From contig NC_049985.1 of the NCBI RefSeq assembly GCF_000003815.2, positions 12,385,847-12,447,225 on the forward strand: 61,379 nucleotides of DNA, written 5' to 3'. Below are positions 50,201-61,379 of this stretch, in pieces; position 1 is the first letter of the stretch, and each line of letters starts with the position of its first letter. A program made the position numbers and the translations under genes. This DNA is from Branchiostoma floridae (taxonomy: Eukaryota; Chordata; Leptocardii; Amphioxiformes; Branchiostomatidae). The notes beneath the pieces are model-generated. The model did not search any database. It was not told the origin of the DNA and saw only the letters and a list, made by a program, of their open reading frames with translations.

Positions 50201-50536
50201 TTGTGTCACTTAAATTATTATTCTTCCTTTTACAAAATAGTCACAACAAACAATGGCACATTTGCAAAGACAGGAACTTCAAAATCCCCATTTAAACACA
50301 CAAGACACTTCTTTGTTTACAAGCTATGTACAGAAAAATCTGCAGATATGCACACAGTTTGACTTCATAAAGAGATGGCACATCTCCTCCTTACTGCAAC
50401 AGATGCCTCCTACTACTAGTGAGATAGAAAAATGCCATTTCTCCATTCAGGGCGAGTGCTGGTATGAGTGTCTTCATAGGCAGCACTGGGGGGACTCGTG
50501 TCCATATGATGAATCTATCATCATTTGTATCACAGT
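47271..50536. other. Non-coding interval before FBXO33, including its 3'UTR
   Basis: AT-rich, no exon-like frames. It contains a decayed copy of the 55-kb MITE family (about 47415-47520) and a hairpin (47549-47637). The FBXO33 3'UTR must lie at the right-hand end; no single poly(A) signal stands out. Confidence 0.45.
47549..47637. repeat. Imperfect palindrome
   Basis: ttgcagagatagtagtggtcagga (47549-47572) pairs with tcctgaccaataaatactatctc and tctctgca (47606-47637) around an AT-rich loop containing ttttgctggtaaaaat twice. Likely a tiny MITE. Confidence 0.55.
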
Positions 50537-53500
50537 TCAGACTACAGGCATGTACTCAGGCATCCAGTAGCGCCCGATATACTTGGACACTGCACTGTAT
50601 GCCTCATAGGTGTCAAAGTTGTTGTCCCCAACCAACACTTCCTCCATCACACTCAGTTCTGTCAGGTTGGGTCCAAGGATTTTGGCAAACTCCACAAACG
50701 CACTGCAGGACAGTTCGCACTCCCCGAGCCCGAGGGAGTGAAGATTCTTGCACGACTTTGCAATCAACACCACTTCGTCATCTAGCGGTTGTGTGCCATT
50801 CGCACATACTACTAGCTCGATCAGCTTGGGGCAGTGTAGCCCGACTCTTCGCAAGGCCGATTTGGAGACGTAGGCACCAAAGAACAAGTGTGTCACCGGC
50901 GTGTCACACTGGAAGAAGGGCGCAAAGTCCTCATCGTTGTGCACGTAGAAGTACATGACCAACGTCAGGTTGGGTGAGTGCTTAGCGACCGACTGCCAGC
51001 TGTCCTTGGAGATCTGGTGGAACTGCATGATCTCGTTGGGGTTGCTGCTGATGACATCAATCCGCAGCTGCTCTAAGGTGGCATGCTCCTCCCTAGATGG
51101 GACAACAACATCATTATTCGCAGGGCTCGGAATTCATTTGGGGCATTAGGTGCACTGGTGCACCCAGATTGAAAAATTGGGTGCAACAACAAATTTTTGG
51201 GTGCACTACCTAAATTTAAGTAATACACCTAATAATAAAACTTAGTTACAAGCTATCAAATTCTTGAACAAGTACCATGACAGACATTTTCTATTATCTT
51301 TCTAACACTTAGATCTAGATGTCAAGAATATGATGTGTACTAGTATACTTTGATATCTAAATCATAAACATAAGAAAATATTTGGGTGCACCCTGTGCAC
51401 CCACAGAAAAAAATTGGGTGCACAGCTCCAATTTTGGGTGCACATGCACCCAGTATTTCGAGCCCCGTTATTGTCATATAGGACAACTTCATCTTAAGGG
51501 GAGCATTAACAGAAAAAAAAAAAACTATATGCATTCTGATATCAATGAGCTTTTGGAAAAGACAGAAAGCCATCATGTTGTCTTGTCATCCATAATTTCA
51601 CACTAAAAATGACATGTATTGTTTATTGTATTTCCATACCTTGACAAGGTGAGAAGTAACTGATCACTGAGTAGTGTGTAGTTCAGGGCCAACTCTCGCA
51701 GATTTTGACAATGGTCTGCCACTGCCAGGATACCTGAATTGATAAAGCCTTGTTATCTTCTGAACAACAGAAAATTCAAGCACATCAGAAAAAGAAAAGT
51801 CAATAGAAACGTTGATGATGTTAATGTAGAAGAATTTAATGTCACAGTTACAAACTTTACACATGAAGTTTTGTCAGTACCTTTAGGAGATACGTGTGGG
51901 CAGCTGGTCATGTTGAGAAGTTCCAGAGAGTCACTACTGTTCTGGATCATCACTGCTAGGGAGGGGTCATCCACAGGGGTGTCATCCACCCTTAGCTGGG
52001 ACAGCGACTACAAAGGGACACACAGGAAAGTTGTTAGCATACACAGAATGAACATCAGCTACTCAGTGTTTGTATGAGTGGTTTGGGTGAAAACTGATGG
52101 CTCTCTACGAGTAGGTTCTAGTTAAATAGTGAGGTGACCGACCGCAGGTCCTATTATGTAGCTTGCAGTTTGATGAGGTCAAATATTCTGAAAAGCATTT
52201 TTTTGCCATGTCATTTTGAATAGATTGCAGGATACAAGTTTGCAAAACTTCTTCAACTCCTCTCTTTACCATTTAGACAAGCTTCTCTGGTAGGGCATCC
52301 TTTTCCATCAACGAAAGGTTTGCTATGGACGAAGGGTGAAAATGAAATCGCCACATGAGATCAGACTCAAGGAAAGCCCTGTAATTTCTCCATGTCAGGT
52401 ATTGGCATGTGCAATAGTCTTGAGAGGCAACAATAACTTTCATATAAAGAGGACTGGCAGATGATTCCAAGGCAGGTCAGGCTGGAAGTAGAATAAGCCA
52501 TCATTGTACAATGGTCAATGTTTTGGAATGTATGAACTCTAAGAAGTAGAATTCAATGCTTCCATGACTGACGTTCACCATACATGAATTTCTACCGAGT
52601 CAACCAGGCCTGGTCATGGTTTCTCTACATCACAAACACAAATGTCCCTTATCATCTTTAAAGACTTAAAATGAGACTTCTACTTGCTTTAATAGGTATG
52701 ACCTGAATTTCATACGGTAGAGGAAAAAGGTAATGGTCCCATAGCCTTTAAGGCCAAGGGGGCACCAGGTTGTTAAATCACTTTGAGGGTACGGTATTGG
52801 AATCCGGCGCCCATCCTTCTGCTTCCATCATCTTTTACCTCCACAACCTAGGTCGGGTATCTATCTTTGGGTGGTGTAAGGAAGGCAAATCTCATCTCTA
52901 CTAGCCTGGCCAACTGATGCCACAATGATAAGATATTAGCTATAAGATTGCGTTCTGAGTACAAACCTTGGAGTGGACGAATACGACGGTGAGCGCCGTG
53001 ACGAAGTCCTCTCGGCTGACCTCCTGGAAGCTGGGCTTGGCTGTGGAGATGAGCCCCAGTGTCTTCAGCGAACTGTTCACCAGCTGGGACAGGATCTGAC
53101 AGGCCGCTTCCGCTGACTCCTTGTTGCTGTCCACCTGGCACATACATGTGTGCACACTGTTATAATGAGGTCAGCTCTTCATGTCAGGTATGTCAGAGCA
53201 CTCAGGCAGAATGAGCATACTCCTGCAGTCCTTTCAAGGGACCATCTCCTAAATACTTCCTGTCAACCTACTGAGGAAGATATCCTGCCCTCCTCTCAGT
53301 ATCTCTGTATCTTCAGATTAAAAATTAGAACTGTGCCTCAAACAAGCCAAGCAGTGCATTCACTTAGACAATGTATTAATTTTGTAAACGGTCAGATGTT
53401 TTAGACAATATTTGCTTTCTTAAGTAACTGGAACAAAATCTGGAGTTTACCTGGTATTTGGCCAAATTTACGACTTTAATCCAATTTGTTAACCAATTTA

Positions 53501-56500
53501 CAAATATATACTATTGCTTGGATAGCTGTTATCATGAAGAAGCCCAACAGTGTTGCATGAAGATGTACATAATGTTTTGTGATTAGAGTTTATTTAGACA
53601 GGTTTGATTAATTTTGGTATCTGTAATCTACACTTCATGGTACTAGAACTAACTGTAACTCACATTGTTTCCACAATTATAAGAAAGAACAATCTTGGGT
53701 ACAAACAACATAAAGATATCTGAAAGTGCACCTTGAAGCTGACAGACTGTAGGTGGTGTGCGTGGCGTCTCAGGACCTGTCGGATGAGCTGGGGTGGGGT
53801 GGACTTGAAATGGGACGTGTTGGGGTTGTTGAACTCAAACGTGAAGGTCTGCCACAGCTCGGGCAGGTGGAAGGTTTTGTTCCAGAGACGACAGACCAGG
53901 GAGGCCCGAGCACGATCCCATAACGGTAGGAACTGTGGGGATGGAACAGATAGAAACATCATTTCTAGAAGTTCCATTCATGTAAATTTTTCATAAAAAG
54001 TTAGTGAAACATAAAACACAATCAACATGAAATAACAACCTTTCATACCAACTAGTCCACTGTAGATTTCAACTCTCAATTCATCAAGACCAGTAACTTT
54101 AGTTTTCCTCTTATCAGCAAGTTGATACAAGAGGACTGACTGCCTTTAAAAGCACTCCACCAGATGACCCCTAAGTAATGTACATGTACTATCAAACCTA
54201 GCACAATGAATACCTGAAATATGTGAGTGAGGATCTCTGAGGGCATGTTGCTCCAATCTCGGATGATCTCCTCAGTGGGAGCCTTTGCTCTCAGGAGTTG
54301 TCTCTTTGCCCGTTGTCCATCTGAATTGCCATTCTCAGAATCTATGGCTTGTCTCATAGTTCGTTTGGTGGACTGAGTGGTCCTATGTCATGAACAGAGA
54401 TAGAAACATTAAAATACAGGAAATCAATGCAAAAAGTGGTCAAAGTTCAATAACAGTTCAAGGGTAGCCTGGTATCCAGCCGTATTATACTAGCTCCTGA
54501 GTATTTACAGAGAGGACGGACGAGACTCATGAGCTATAATAAGTGTGGATACCAGGCTAGTTCAAGGGACTCATACATGTATGGTGCACCTTTGCCAAAT
54601 GATAATAATCATGATTTTTCCAGCAGGGGAATACATATTGTTTTTGCTGGTGTGTTCTTTTTCTTTCTTCTTCTGTCTGTAACCAATTAGAGCTTAGGTT
54701 GAACATTAGCTGTTTTTGCAAATATGAGCAATCAGTAGCAATCAGAGCTGATGTCAGATATTAGCTGTTGCTGCAGACATGAGCAATATTTGGCATTTTC
54801 ATGAAAAAGTTGCCTTTCTAATTCTGATATATAATACATGGTTTGTTTCTGTCTTGAATCTAACTAAAGATAACATTGCACCCTACAATTGAACATTCCT
54901 CAGCAAAATCCTCACATGAATGACTGGCGCACTATTTAGCATATTTACACAATTATTCCATATTTCTGGTGTTTGTGAACTGTGCACAAATAGGCTGCAC
55001 AAGGTCCATTGATTTCCTAAATCCATCACAAATTACACTTAAGAGACCCTCCTAAACAACAACATACTGTAAATGCATTTAAGTTCGCAGGGATTTAATT
55101 TCGTGGTAGCGGGAAAATGGACTTTTCGCGGTGGTTTTAATTTCGCGGTAGCACCATGCACTGTAGTCTCTTACTGTTATGGAAAAATGTTCGCGGTGGT
55201 TTTAAATTCGCGGTGAAGCGGTCGCCGCGAAAACCGCTAACATTCATCCACCGCGAACATTTCTGCATTTACAGTACTGTCCACTGTTAGTTCCCATAGG
55301 GTGGGCTAATTAGTAGTAATACTAATAGGCACAATCCAGGCTACTATATCTCATCAAGCATCTTGGAAGATGGATATACGATCATATCTTTCACATGTTG
55401 GCATCAGAAAATGAGGTTATTTTTCCTTCAAACGGCAAGACCTCCAGACTGGTGACATTATCATATGATTATGGTGAAATGTCAACCCTACTGGGCAATA
55501 AGGCACACAAGGCAGTTGTAGGCCATGTGTGTCCATGTGTTGGTTTTGAAGGTCACAGATTTAAACATGGTGCAATTGCCCTCCCTGAACATTGTCCTGC
55601 AATGTTATAGGGTCCATTCAACTTACTATGTAAAGAAATGACTGGAAAATCTACTTTCTACATGGTCTTGTTGTTACATATTTGTGCATAAGCCATCAAA
55701 ACCTGGTAAAACATAATGAGTACAATTATGTGCTAGTATTTGAATGTTTGGTACCAGATGATGTTATGGTTACCAAAACTATGAAAAATTTACATCCATA
55801 GCTTTACATCTGAGATCTCAAAAATAATAACAAGGATATCAACACTGCCACAGCAGAAGAGATTTTTATCAAATCAAAGGATTTTCAGAAAAATCAAACA
55901 CTCCTTGCATACAATTTCTGGAAAACACAGGTGTAGGGATCGTCCAGCTATAAAGTCGGCATCCCGCAATCATTGAAAAAATGTCACAGAAACATGTGTT
56001 CCTTCTGGTGAAAGAAGATGAAAAAAACTGAAGTGCTTTGAAGATGAAAATTGTCTTTTATGATCATTGTACAGCTGGGATTTAGTTTTACCTCCAAGCC
56101 ATACTAATCATCAAGCTCTTATTGAATGAAAGGGCGGCCATTAAACCTCAAAGAACTAGTGTCAATCATTACCTTTGTAAACGATTTTGCTTTTCAAACA
56201 GGCATTTTTTAGCTTCTGAGAGTTCTGAGCATTCAGCTGAGAATGACTGCTCTACATGTGGTGACTGCCTAATGAACATATATAGACTAGGAGACGACTA
56301 CAGCAGAAATCACATGGAAAACACAGATATCAGACGTTACCTTCGGGGTAGTGGAAACATGGTTGTACCACTGCTCCTTTCAGAAGGCTGCTGTTGAAAA
56401 CTTAGCAGGAACCTGCCAAAATACAAGACATTGTATTGTTGTATCTTTTATCATACGGTAACTCTACTCTATACCATGACCATCAATATCACTTACATTT

Positions 56501-57408
56501 GTAGATATGGTAGTCAGAAATGGCAAATAGACATAATAATGGAAAATACAAGGAGAATACGTTATAGTAGATGTCAATGGCAAGACAGGATTCTACACTT
56601 ATCATGAAAAATTGGCGGCTACATTTGGTGGTTACATTAATATGAGTATTAATATTTTGCACATGCAAACTTGGACTTGGAGCAAAATATGTCTCTGCTG
56701 CAAAAGATTACCAGTGCCTTTGTCTGCACAAGTTGGTCGCTGCCAGGTTCAATTAATACGATACATGGTATATTGAATTTTCTCAGTCTAATTTCCTCTG
56801 CCCAACAAAGAAATCAGAACCCCAGCACAATTCCCTGCAGCATAATTTTACATCACTTCCCTCCCTCGAGGTAGAATGCACAACACAGCAACAAGGTGCA
56901 GAATGTGACAAATATTGTTACTTCGAAACGAGTGAATTTTCATATGCAAATATGAATGGATAAACCAAAGAAGCTCTTCAAGCCTAAGAAACTAGTCCGA
57001 CTTCCATGATGTCAAGCCTAAGAAACTAGTCCGACTTCCATGATGTCACTCACTGCTTTATATTACATACATGCATCGATCATCCGAACAATCAACCAAC
57101 TTGTCGGAAGCAACCACCTGTCCTCAGCAACCATTTTTGCTCAATCTCTTGAGTGGTTGCTCAGGACAAGTTTGACTGTATTACACATTGAATATGAAAC
57201 AAAACTGACATAAAAGAAAACAAAGGGTAATCTCAAACTCTATTTAGAATTAAAATGTCTTGAAAATCAAATAGAAACTCACCAGTAAATGTGTGAAGAC
57301 AGAATCCTCAGGTAAGTTTAACCCACGCTGAGGTGCTGCCAGTCGACGATGGTGTCGCCTCCTCCCATGTACACAAGCCTCAACCACAGATGCAGACTGA
57401 TAGGACTC
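50537..57408 (-). CDS. FBXO33: F-box only protein 33, SCF ubiquitin ligase substrate receptor
   Basis: Exons: 57408-57283 (tentative), 56390-56341, 54382-54214, 53932-53732, 53134-52967, 52007-51881, 51733-51640, 51092-50537. Frame is kept at all junctions. From the Met in the second exon the protein is 444 residues. F-box: [14 protein letters not shown] joined to [18 protein letters not shown], which binds SKP1. The rest is a leucine-rich-repeat-like substrate domain that matches human FBXO33 closely: [72 protein letters not shown], and the end [16 protein letters not shown]. Human FBXO33 targets YB-1 for ubiquitination. The N-terminus is uncertain: the 57283-57408 exon is open with fair splice sites but lacks a start, so further 5' exons may exist upstream or start may be the Met near 56360. 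Confidence 0.92.
51121..51467. mobile_element. Second copy of the GGGTGCAC MITE, FBXO33 intron
   Basis: 347 bp, inverse-complement match to 22988-23347 along its length, including the repeated GGTGCACCCA motifs and the AT-rich centre (actagtatactttgatat). Ends CAGGGCTCGGAAT and TATTTCGAGCCCCG. Flanking TTATT on both sides may be the target duplication, though two bases separate it from the left end. Confidence 0.75.
54465..54559. mobile_element. 95-bp inverted-repeat element with a perfect 9-bp target duplication, FBXO33 intron
   Basis: Ends TAGCCTGGTATCCAGC and GTGGATACCAGGCTA. Identical 9-mers GTTCAAGGG at 54456-54464 and 54560-54568 flank it. A 9-bp duplication is typical of Mutator-like (MULE) elements, but the family is not proven. 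Confidence 0.75.
55067..55274. mobile_element. MITE with CTGTAAATGCA ends and TTCGCGG repeats
   Basis: 208-bp palindromic element: left end CTGTAAATGCATTTAAG, right end CATTTCTGCATTTACAG, flanked by TA on both sides. It has a repeated ttcgcggtggttttaa motif on the left and ccgcgaaaaccgctaa on the right. TA duplication suggests a Tc1/mariner-type family. Decayed relatives at 45658-45720 and 47415-47520. Confidence 0.75.
56978..57045. repeat. 34-bp tandem duplication
   Basis: Two identical copies of a 34-base unit (core gcctaagaaactagtccga) end to end in an FBXO33 intron. Confidence 0.85.
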
Positions 57409-57451
57409 CTGGTCATGTGGGGAAACACAGGTTGGTATTAGTATTACACAT

Positions 57452-57696
57452 CAGGGCTTGAAATACTTTTTTCCCAGGTAACATTGAAAAAATTTAGGAA
57501 GTATGGATCATACCAAAATTGTTCAGCAACCACTGCTATTTTTTCTTTTATACTTTATAGGTGGTAACAGTCAATGCAGCTAATAACAATCCATATACAC
57601 CTACATTATATGACAATGATGTATAAAACCCAGTACATGGACCAGTGCAGGTTAGGTGTAACCTGCACTAACCTGCATATGTTATTTTGAGCTCTG
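57452..57696. mobile_element. MITE with CAGGGCTTGAAATAC end
   Basis: Left end CAGGGCTTGAAATAC, right end TTATTTTGAGCTCTG, flanked by CACAT on both sides (57447-57451 and 57697-57701). Related to the GGGTGCAC MITE by its ends but with a different interior (internal caggttaggtgtaacctgca palindrome at about 57648-57672). Confidence 0.65.
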
Positions 57697-58060
57697 CACA
57701 TTGATATTCTATTTCAGGGTGATGACTGCAGAATTTCTAATTAGCGAGATGTGAAAGGACAAAGATTTTTACTTCAAAGCTTAAAATAGACTACAATCTG
57801 TACTTCTTTACTACCATATAAGGAAAAGATATAAACTGATAGAATCAATGACATGTAATTTCCACCTGACTGGCATATACTGCAGTAAACACTTTTACAA
57901 AGGTCTTTGAAATCATTTCCTGAAGACAATCTTGAACAATTAATCATATGAAGTCACCCTTTGAGTTCAATATTTGCTTTCCTGTTGCTCAATGTGGAAT
58001 TAAAAACTGTACTTGATATATTTTTGTATCAAACATAAAAACAAAAGAGGAACTCTGCAA

Positions 58061-58137
58061 CAACACACACACAGATACACACACGTATAGACACAAAGAG
58101 ACACACACACACACACATGTGCACACAAACACACACA
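58061..58137 (+). repeat. (CA)n-rich microsatellite
   Basis: Alternating CA with interruptions (agata, agaga) over about 75 bp. Confidence 0.85.
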
Positions 58138-59275
58138 TCATACTGTTAAGAACCGGAGAAGGGGCTGTCTTTCCAAATGAACTAAGTAAACATGCTTCGT
58201 AAATGTAGAATGGAACCTGAACGAAGCCGGAACTTGCACCATCTTCAAGTATTCATCAACAACAGTCCAAGTATGACAGCAGGATCTCCAAGGACCAGAG
58301 CTGCTAATTTTAGCTGCTAAAAGGTGTACCCTGGTACCATTCTATGATGTCTGCTAGACCAATTTGGTATTGGTTGACTTTGAAGTGATAGTTTACAGCT
58401 TTTATAAACATTAGATTAAATTTCTGACATTACAGATTGACCCATCGATAGTCAGCATGGAACAACATTTGATTTTCATTAGATGTCTGTCATGTAAAAA
58501 CTGGGCTATGGTTTTTTTAATCTATACGACATGTGACGTGTACTAGATAACCGGAGTTGACATGAGGCACTTCTCGTCACATGGAGAGGATGGGCCTTAA
58601 TACAATTTGCACGTGCTGTAAGGACGCTAGTCTAGATAATAGAATAATACTCATTGGCATGCACATCCTCATTACTTGCCTATGTTATTATTGTCCCAAA
58701 GTGACAGAGGATATAAATGAATTGACAGTTTTCTTCACATATATGTTGACATAAAAATAACTAGTGAAAATTACAAATCATTTTAAGTAAGAACCAACAA
58801 TCAAAATCAATTTATCTGACAAATATTTAGCATGATCTCTAAAAAATGTCAAATAAAACAGAAAAAAATCAAACCAATCCTTAACTATCCTAATTCATGG
58901 CACATCAAAGTAGCTATAATACTTTAGTAGTAATCAAGCAACATTTCAGATAACATATATACTAAAAGAAGGCTATGGGTAGAAATATCCTGCATTTACT
59001 TGATTTAAAAGGTAATTTGGAAGAACTAAGTTAACCATACCTTCACAAGATGATATTGACTGTTTCGAGTGTCATGTTACGGCCATTAATCATGCAAATA
59101 AGGTCCTCATTTGCATCAATTATTTAAAAATATATGTATGGTTCAAAGTATAAAAGTGTTCAAACAACCCAGCAATAAATTATCAAGAAAACATAATAAA
59201 AATATGATCATAACCTGTACAGGAATTTCAAATATAACAATGATAATGACAATAGTATTTCAGATATGCCATATT

Positions 59276-60928
59276 CAGCGTTCCCGCCAGGTTCTTGAAA
59301 GTATGCGTCCAAATATTTGGGAGGGGCGTAATGAGCGCCGCAGGCGCTCGCATTCTAGGGGGGTCCGGGGGTATGCTCCCCCGGGAAAATTTGAATTTTC
59401 AAACCCTCTAGAACACAATTTCCTGCAATTTGAGAGGATAATCATGCACTTGAGATTGGACGTCGGTTGCCTCTTTTACTCCCATTTTCAGTTATCGACG
59501 ACCACCCTCTGCCAATTTTTTTCCGTCATTGAATAAAAAAAATGTCTACCTCCTGCGATCGATGTTACGCCCTCCCGCATCAAATACAGTAGTTTTCCGA
59601 GACGATAAGATAACGGCGCCATCACACTTTGTGTTTTTTTCTATTTTGCCCGATGATTTTACTCAATTTTTTCGAATCGGTGGGGTTTTACAAGGCCGCG
59701 CCGTCATTTTCTACGAGCGTGCGTTTGTTTCCTGCGACCTCAGGTAACCCCGTTTTCGGAGTGAAATCTTTGGCTGGATTTCTTTTTAAATAGACCAAGG
59801 ACGTTATACATTACTCGAAGGAGGACGATCTGCTGCCTCTTTGGCAGTGATCAGTGCCGGTGTAGCCTTGAAGGAGTAGCCAGAAAGATGTCCCAGCGTG
59901 CTGGGCGCTGCGATCGATGATCCATCTGGGGAGGGGGGCGTGCCGCGCCATTTGCCACGGAGGCCAATGCTAGTGCACAACCGACTCGATCGACGCCTGA
60001 CAACAATATTGCGGCCCCTTTTCTGCCGCAAATTTTGTCTTTTTGAAACAAAAGGAATTTTGTGAATAAGAAATAAAGTGTATAGTTTTGAATTCTTCAC
60101 TTATTTACCGTGCACGTTTTTTTAACTTGGATAAATGGGGAAACTTTAATAGTAAATTGTTAGCAGCTAGGGAAGAAACACAAGTTGCCAGACGACACGG
60201 GCGGATACCAACATCACGTGCGCTAATAGTCGGCAACTATTTTTCCCGGTGACCAATGACAGAGTGTAACATTACATTTATCGAATGCTGATTGGTTACT
60301 AAGATGATTGGATTTGGACCTGGTGGCCAATCTGGACTGCATGGCGCCGGCGGCCTGTTGTCAAAAATACCGACTGCCAATCATCTGCCCACAGCGTGAG
60401 AACTTTTGTTGAGATGTGCAGCACTCGCGCAGAACAGTTTGTTCGTTCAATACTTGTATTGCCCACAAATCTTTAACAAATAGGTGAAAATGAGGACAAG
60501 TTAGTATTATGTTAATATCAGAATATAAAATCTGCATAAGATTTCTTCGAGTGTTAAAGAATGCTGACTGTCAGATGCATTTCACGGACTACAAAAAATT
60601 ACATTGCGCAACGGACGGCTCAGACTGGCGCGTGGCAGGGTGTGTTGCACATGGATTCGCTAGTTGTAAAACGTGCCGCCCTCCGCCCCATGCTCAGACT
60701 ACTGGGATGACCGGAAAGTGAAGAATTTGAAGTATAAATTGTAAAGGTAGGATTCCTTCTTATAAAGACAGATTTTTTAAAAAGATTCCAGATACATTTT
60801 GTACACTGGTGGTACAGGTCAGCCTTTCTTTCAGATTTTTTTATGGACGCATTCAGCTGAGCCGAGTGCGTCTTTCCAGAAAAAGATGCGTCCAAAGACG
60901 TAAAGACGTATGCCTGGCGGGAACGCTG
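59276..60928. mobile_element. hAT-like DNA element, 1.65 kb, with 8-bp target duplication
   Basis: Ends CAGCGTTCCCGCCAGG and CCTGGCGGGAACGCTG are perfect inverse complements. Flanks GCCATATT (59268-59275) and GCCATATC (60929-60936) match in 7 of 8 bases, the duplication size of hAT transposons. Inverse-complement blocks match 37098-38182. A segment of about 700 bp (60154-60850) is absent from that copy and holds a CCAAT cluster. No transposase domain recognised. Confidence 0.8.
60253..60381. promoter_or_regulatory. Cluster of five CCAAT boxes
   Basis: CCAAT at 60253-60257, 60327-60331 and 60377-60381 on the plus strand, and at 60295-60291 and 60311-60307 on the minus strand: five within 130 bp, around a GC-rich core (atggcgccggcggcc, 60340-60354). 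This resembles a promoter. Downstream a possible donor lies at 60481 (AACAAATAG|GTGAAA). It lies inside the hAT-like element. Confidence 0.4.
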
Positions 60929-61189
60929 GCCATATCTAAAATATGATTTTGGAATTGCAAACATGAGAATGACAATAATAGATGTCTGCTGATAATGTTT
61001 AGCTTTATCTAGCTTAGTTATTAGATTCCCATCATTTCTAATTACCATATATTTTCTGTGTTATTTTCTCGTTGATATTAAATGCACATGAAGAGCTTGT
61101 TTGCATCCCACTCTTTCTAAGTGAAAGTCATATCATATATTGATGATGATAATGTAGCAGATTTATAAGCTTGCCTCATTGCTACCAAA

Positions 61190-61379
61190 ACACCTTCTTG
61201 AGTTATTTTCTGAAACAAAACCAACCCTTTCAGTTAAAAAAAATGCTTGTAGGCCTCAAGAGCTATCTTACATCCACAAATTACTACCATAGCATGTCCT
61301 GAACACAAGATACGAAATCTGGAAGTTCTGCTGCAGTACCTTAGTAAGCTGCTGGGGACCCAGTATGGAACTTGTTGAC
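61190..61379. repeat. Copy of the dispersed calnexin-intron repeat, truncated by the window end
   Basis: Shares agcatgtcc.gaacac, gttctgctgcagtaccttag and a gct.ggggaccca block with 33690-33775. Confidence 0.6.

Larger units (their letters stand above)
57409..59275. other. Upstream non-coding region of FBXO33
   Basis: Apart from the MITE at 57452-57696 and a (CA)n-rich stretch at 58061-58137 I see no supported gene. Any upstream FBXO33 exon or its promoter should lie here or beyond, but no convincing start exon is visible. An octamer palindrome (ccattaatcatgcaaataag) near 59083 belongs to the dispersed family of 32.8-33.9 kb. Confidence 0.4.

Noticed and set aside
57310-57405. Minus-strand frame [20 protein letters not shown] as a separate small protein
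   Set aside because: Competes with the spliced FBXO33 frame through the same bases and has a stop within 33 codons; no supporting context.
59804-60100. 98-residue minus-strand frame in the second hAT-like copy
   Set aside because: Same reasoning; the matching region in the other copy is read in a different frame and shows no family motif.

Overview
This is a stretch of animal nuclear chromosome. It holds six intron-rich protein genes with canonical GT/AG splice sites, separated and invaded by many transposable elements. Gene content (calnexin, polyubiquitin, FBXO33, FANCF) together with intronic non-LTR retroelements, a 5S-rRNA-derived SINE and many inverted-repeat MITEs fits an invertebrate deuterostome, most likely a lancelet (Branchiostoma). 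The species call is inference. I rebuilt the exon structures by hand from frame, splice sites and conserved residues. In the five complete or near-complete models every exon junction keeps frame.

Layout. (1) 2-2648 (+): last eight exons of a Gln/Met-rich coiled-coil protein that I cannot name, ending in a SUMO-interaction-like motif. (2) 20565-6507 (-): a 16-exon, 1357-residue kinase with an N-terminal coiled coil, SAM domain, second coiled coil, complete TKL-type kinase domain and a C-terminal PAK-box-like segment. One intron holds a dead non-LTR reverse transcriptase and a duplicated exon end that could act as an in-frame alternative donor. (3) 21356-25156 (+): a nine-exon Fanconi anaemia group F protein (372 residues; human FANCF is about 374 residues and intronless). 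(4) 41800-27060 (-): calnexin, about 21 coding exons, 623 residues, whose 5.2-kb first intron carries nested DNA transposons. (5) 42408-45100 (+): polyubiquitin with seven head-to-tail ubiquitin units, a TATA box and a 5'UTR intron. (6) 57408-50537 (-): FBXO33, an F-box substrate receptor.

The six genes strictly alternate in strand. This creates two head-to-head promoters (kinase/FANCF about 0.8 kb; calnexin/polyubiquitin about 0.6 kb) and three tail-to-tail junctions. At FANCF/calnexin the predicted poly(A) signals of the two strands lie within about 45 bp. Polyubiquitin, calnexin and FBXO33 all serve protein quality control or ubiquitin, so the shared calnexin/polyubiquitin promoter may be functional; that is inference.

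The remaining DNA is introns, UTRs and repeats: CAGGG-type MITEs with 5-8 bp target duplications, a 95-bp inverted-repeat element with a perfect 9-bp duplication, 246-bp tandem repeats carrying octamer (ATGCAAAT) palindromes, and microsatellites. There is no CRISPR array, operon, tRNA gene or prokaryotic or viral gene. I see no wholly new biological system. The most unusual items are the kinase architecture with its tandem donor, the multi-exon FANCF, and the CCAAT-rich insert in the 59-61 kb transposon.
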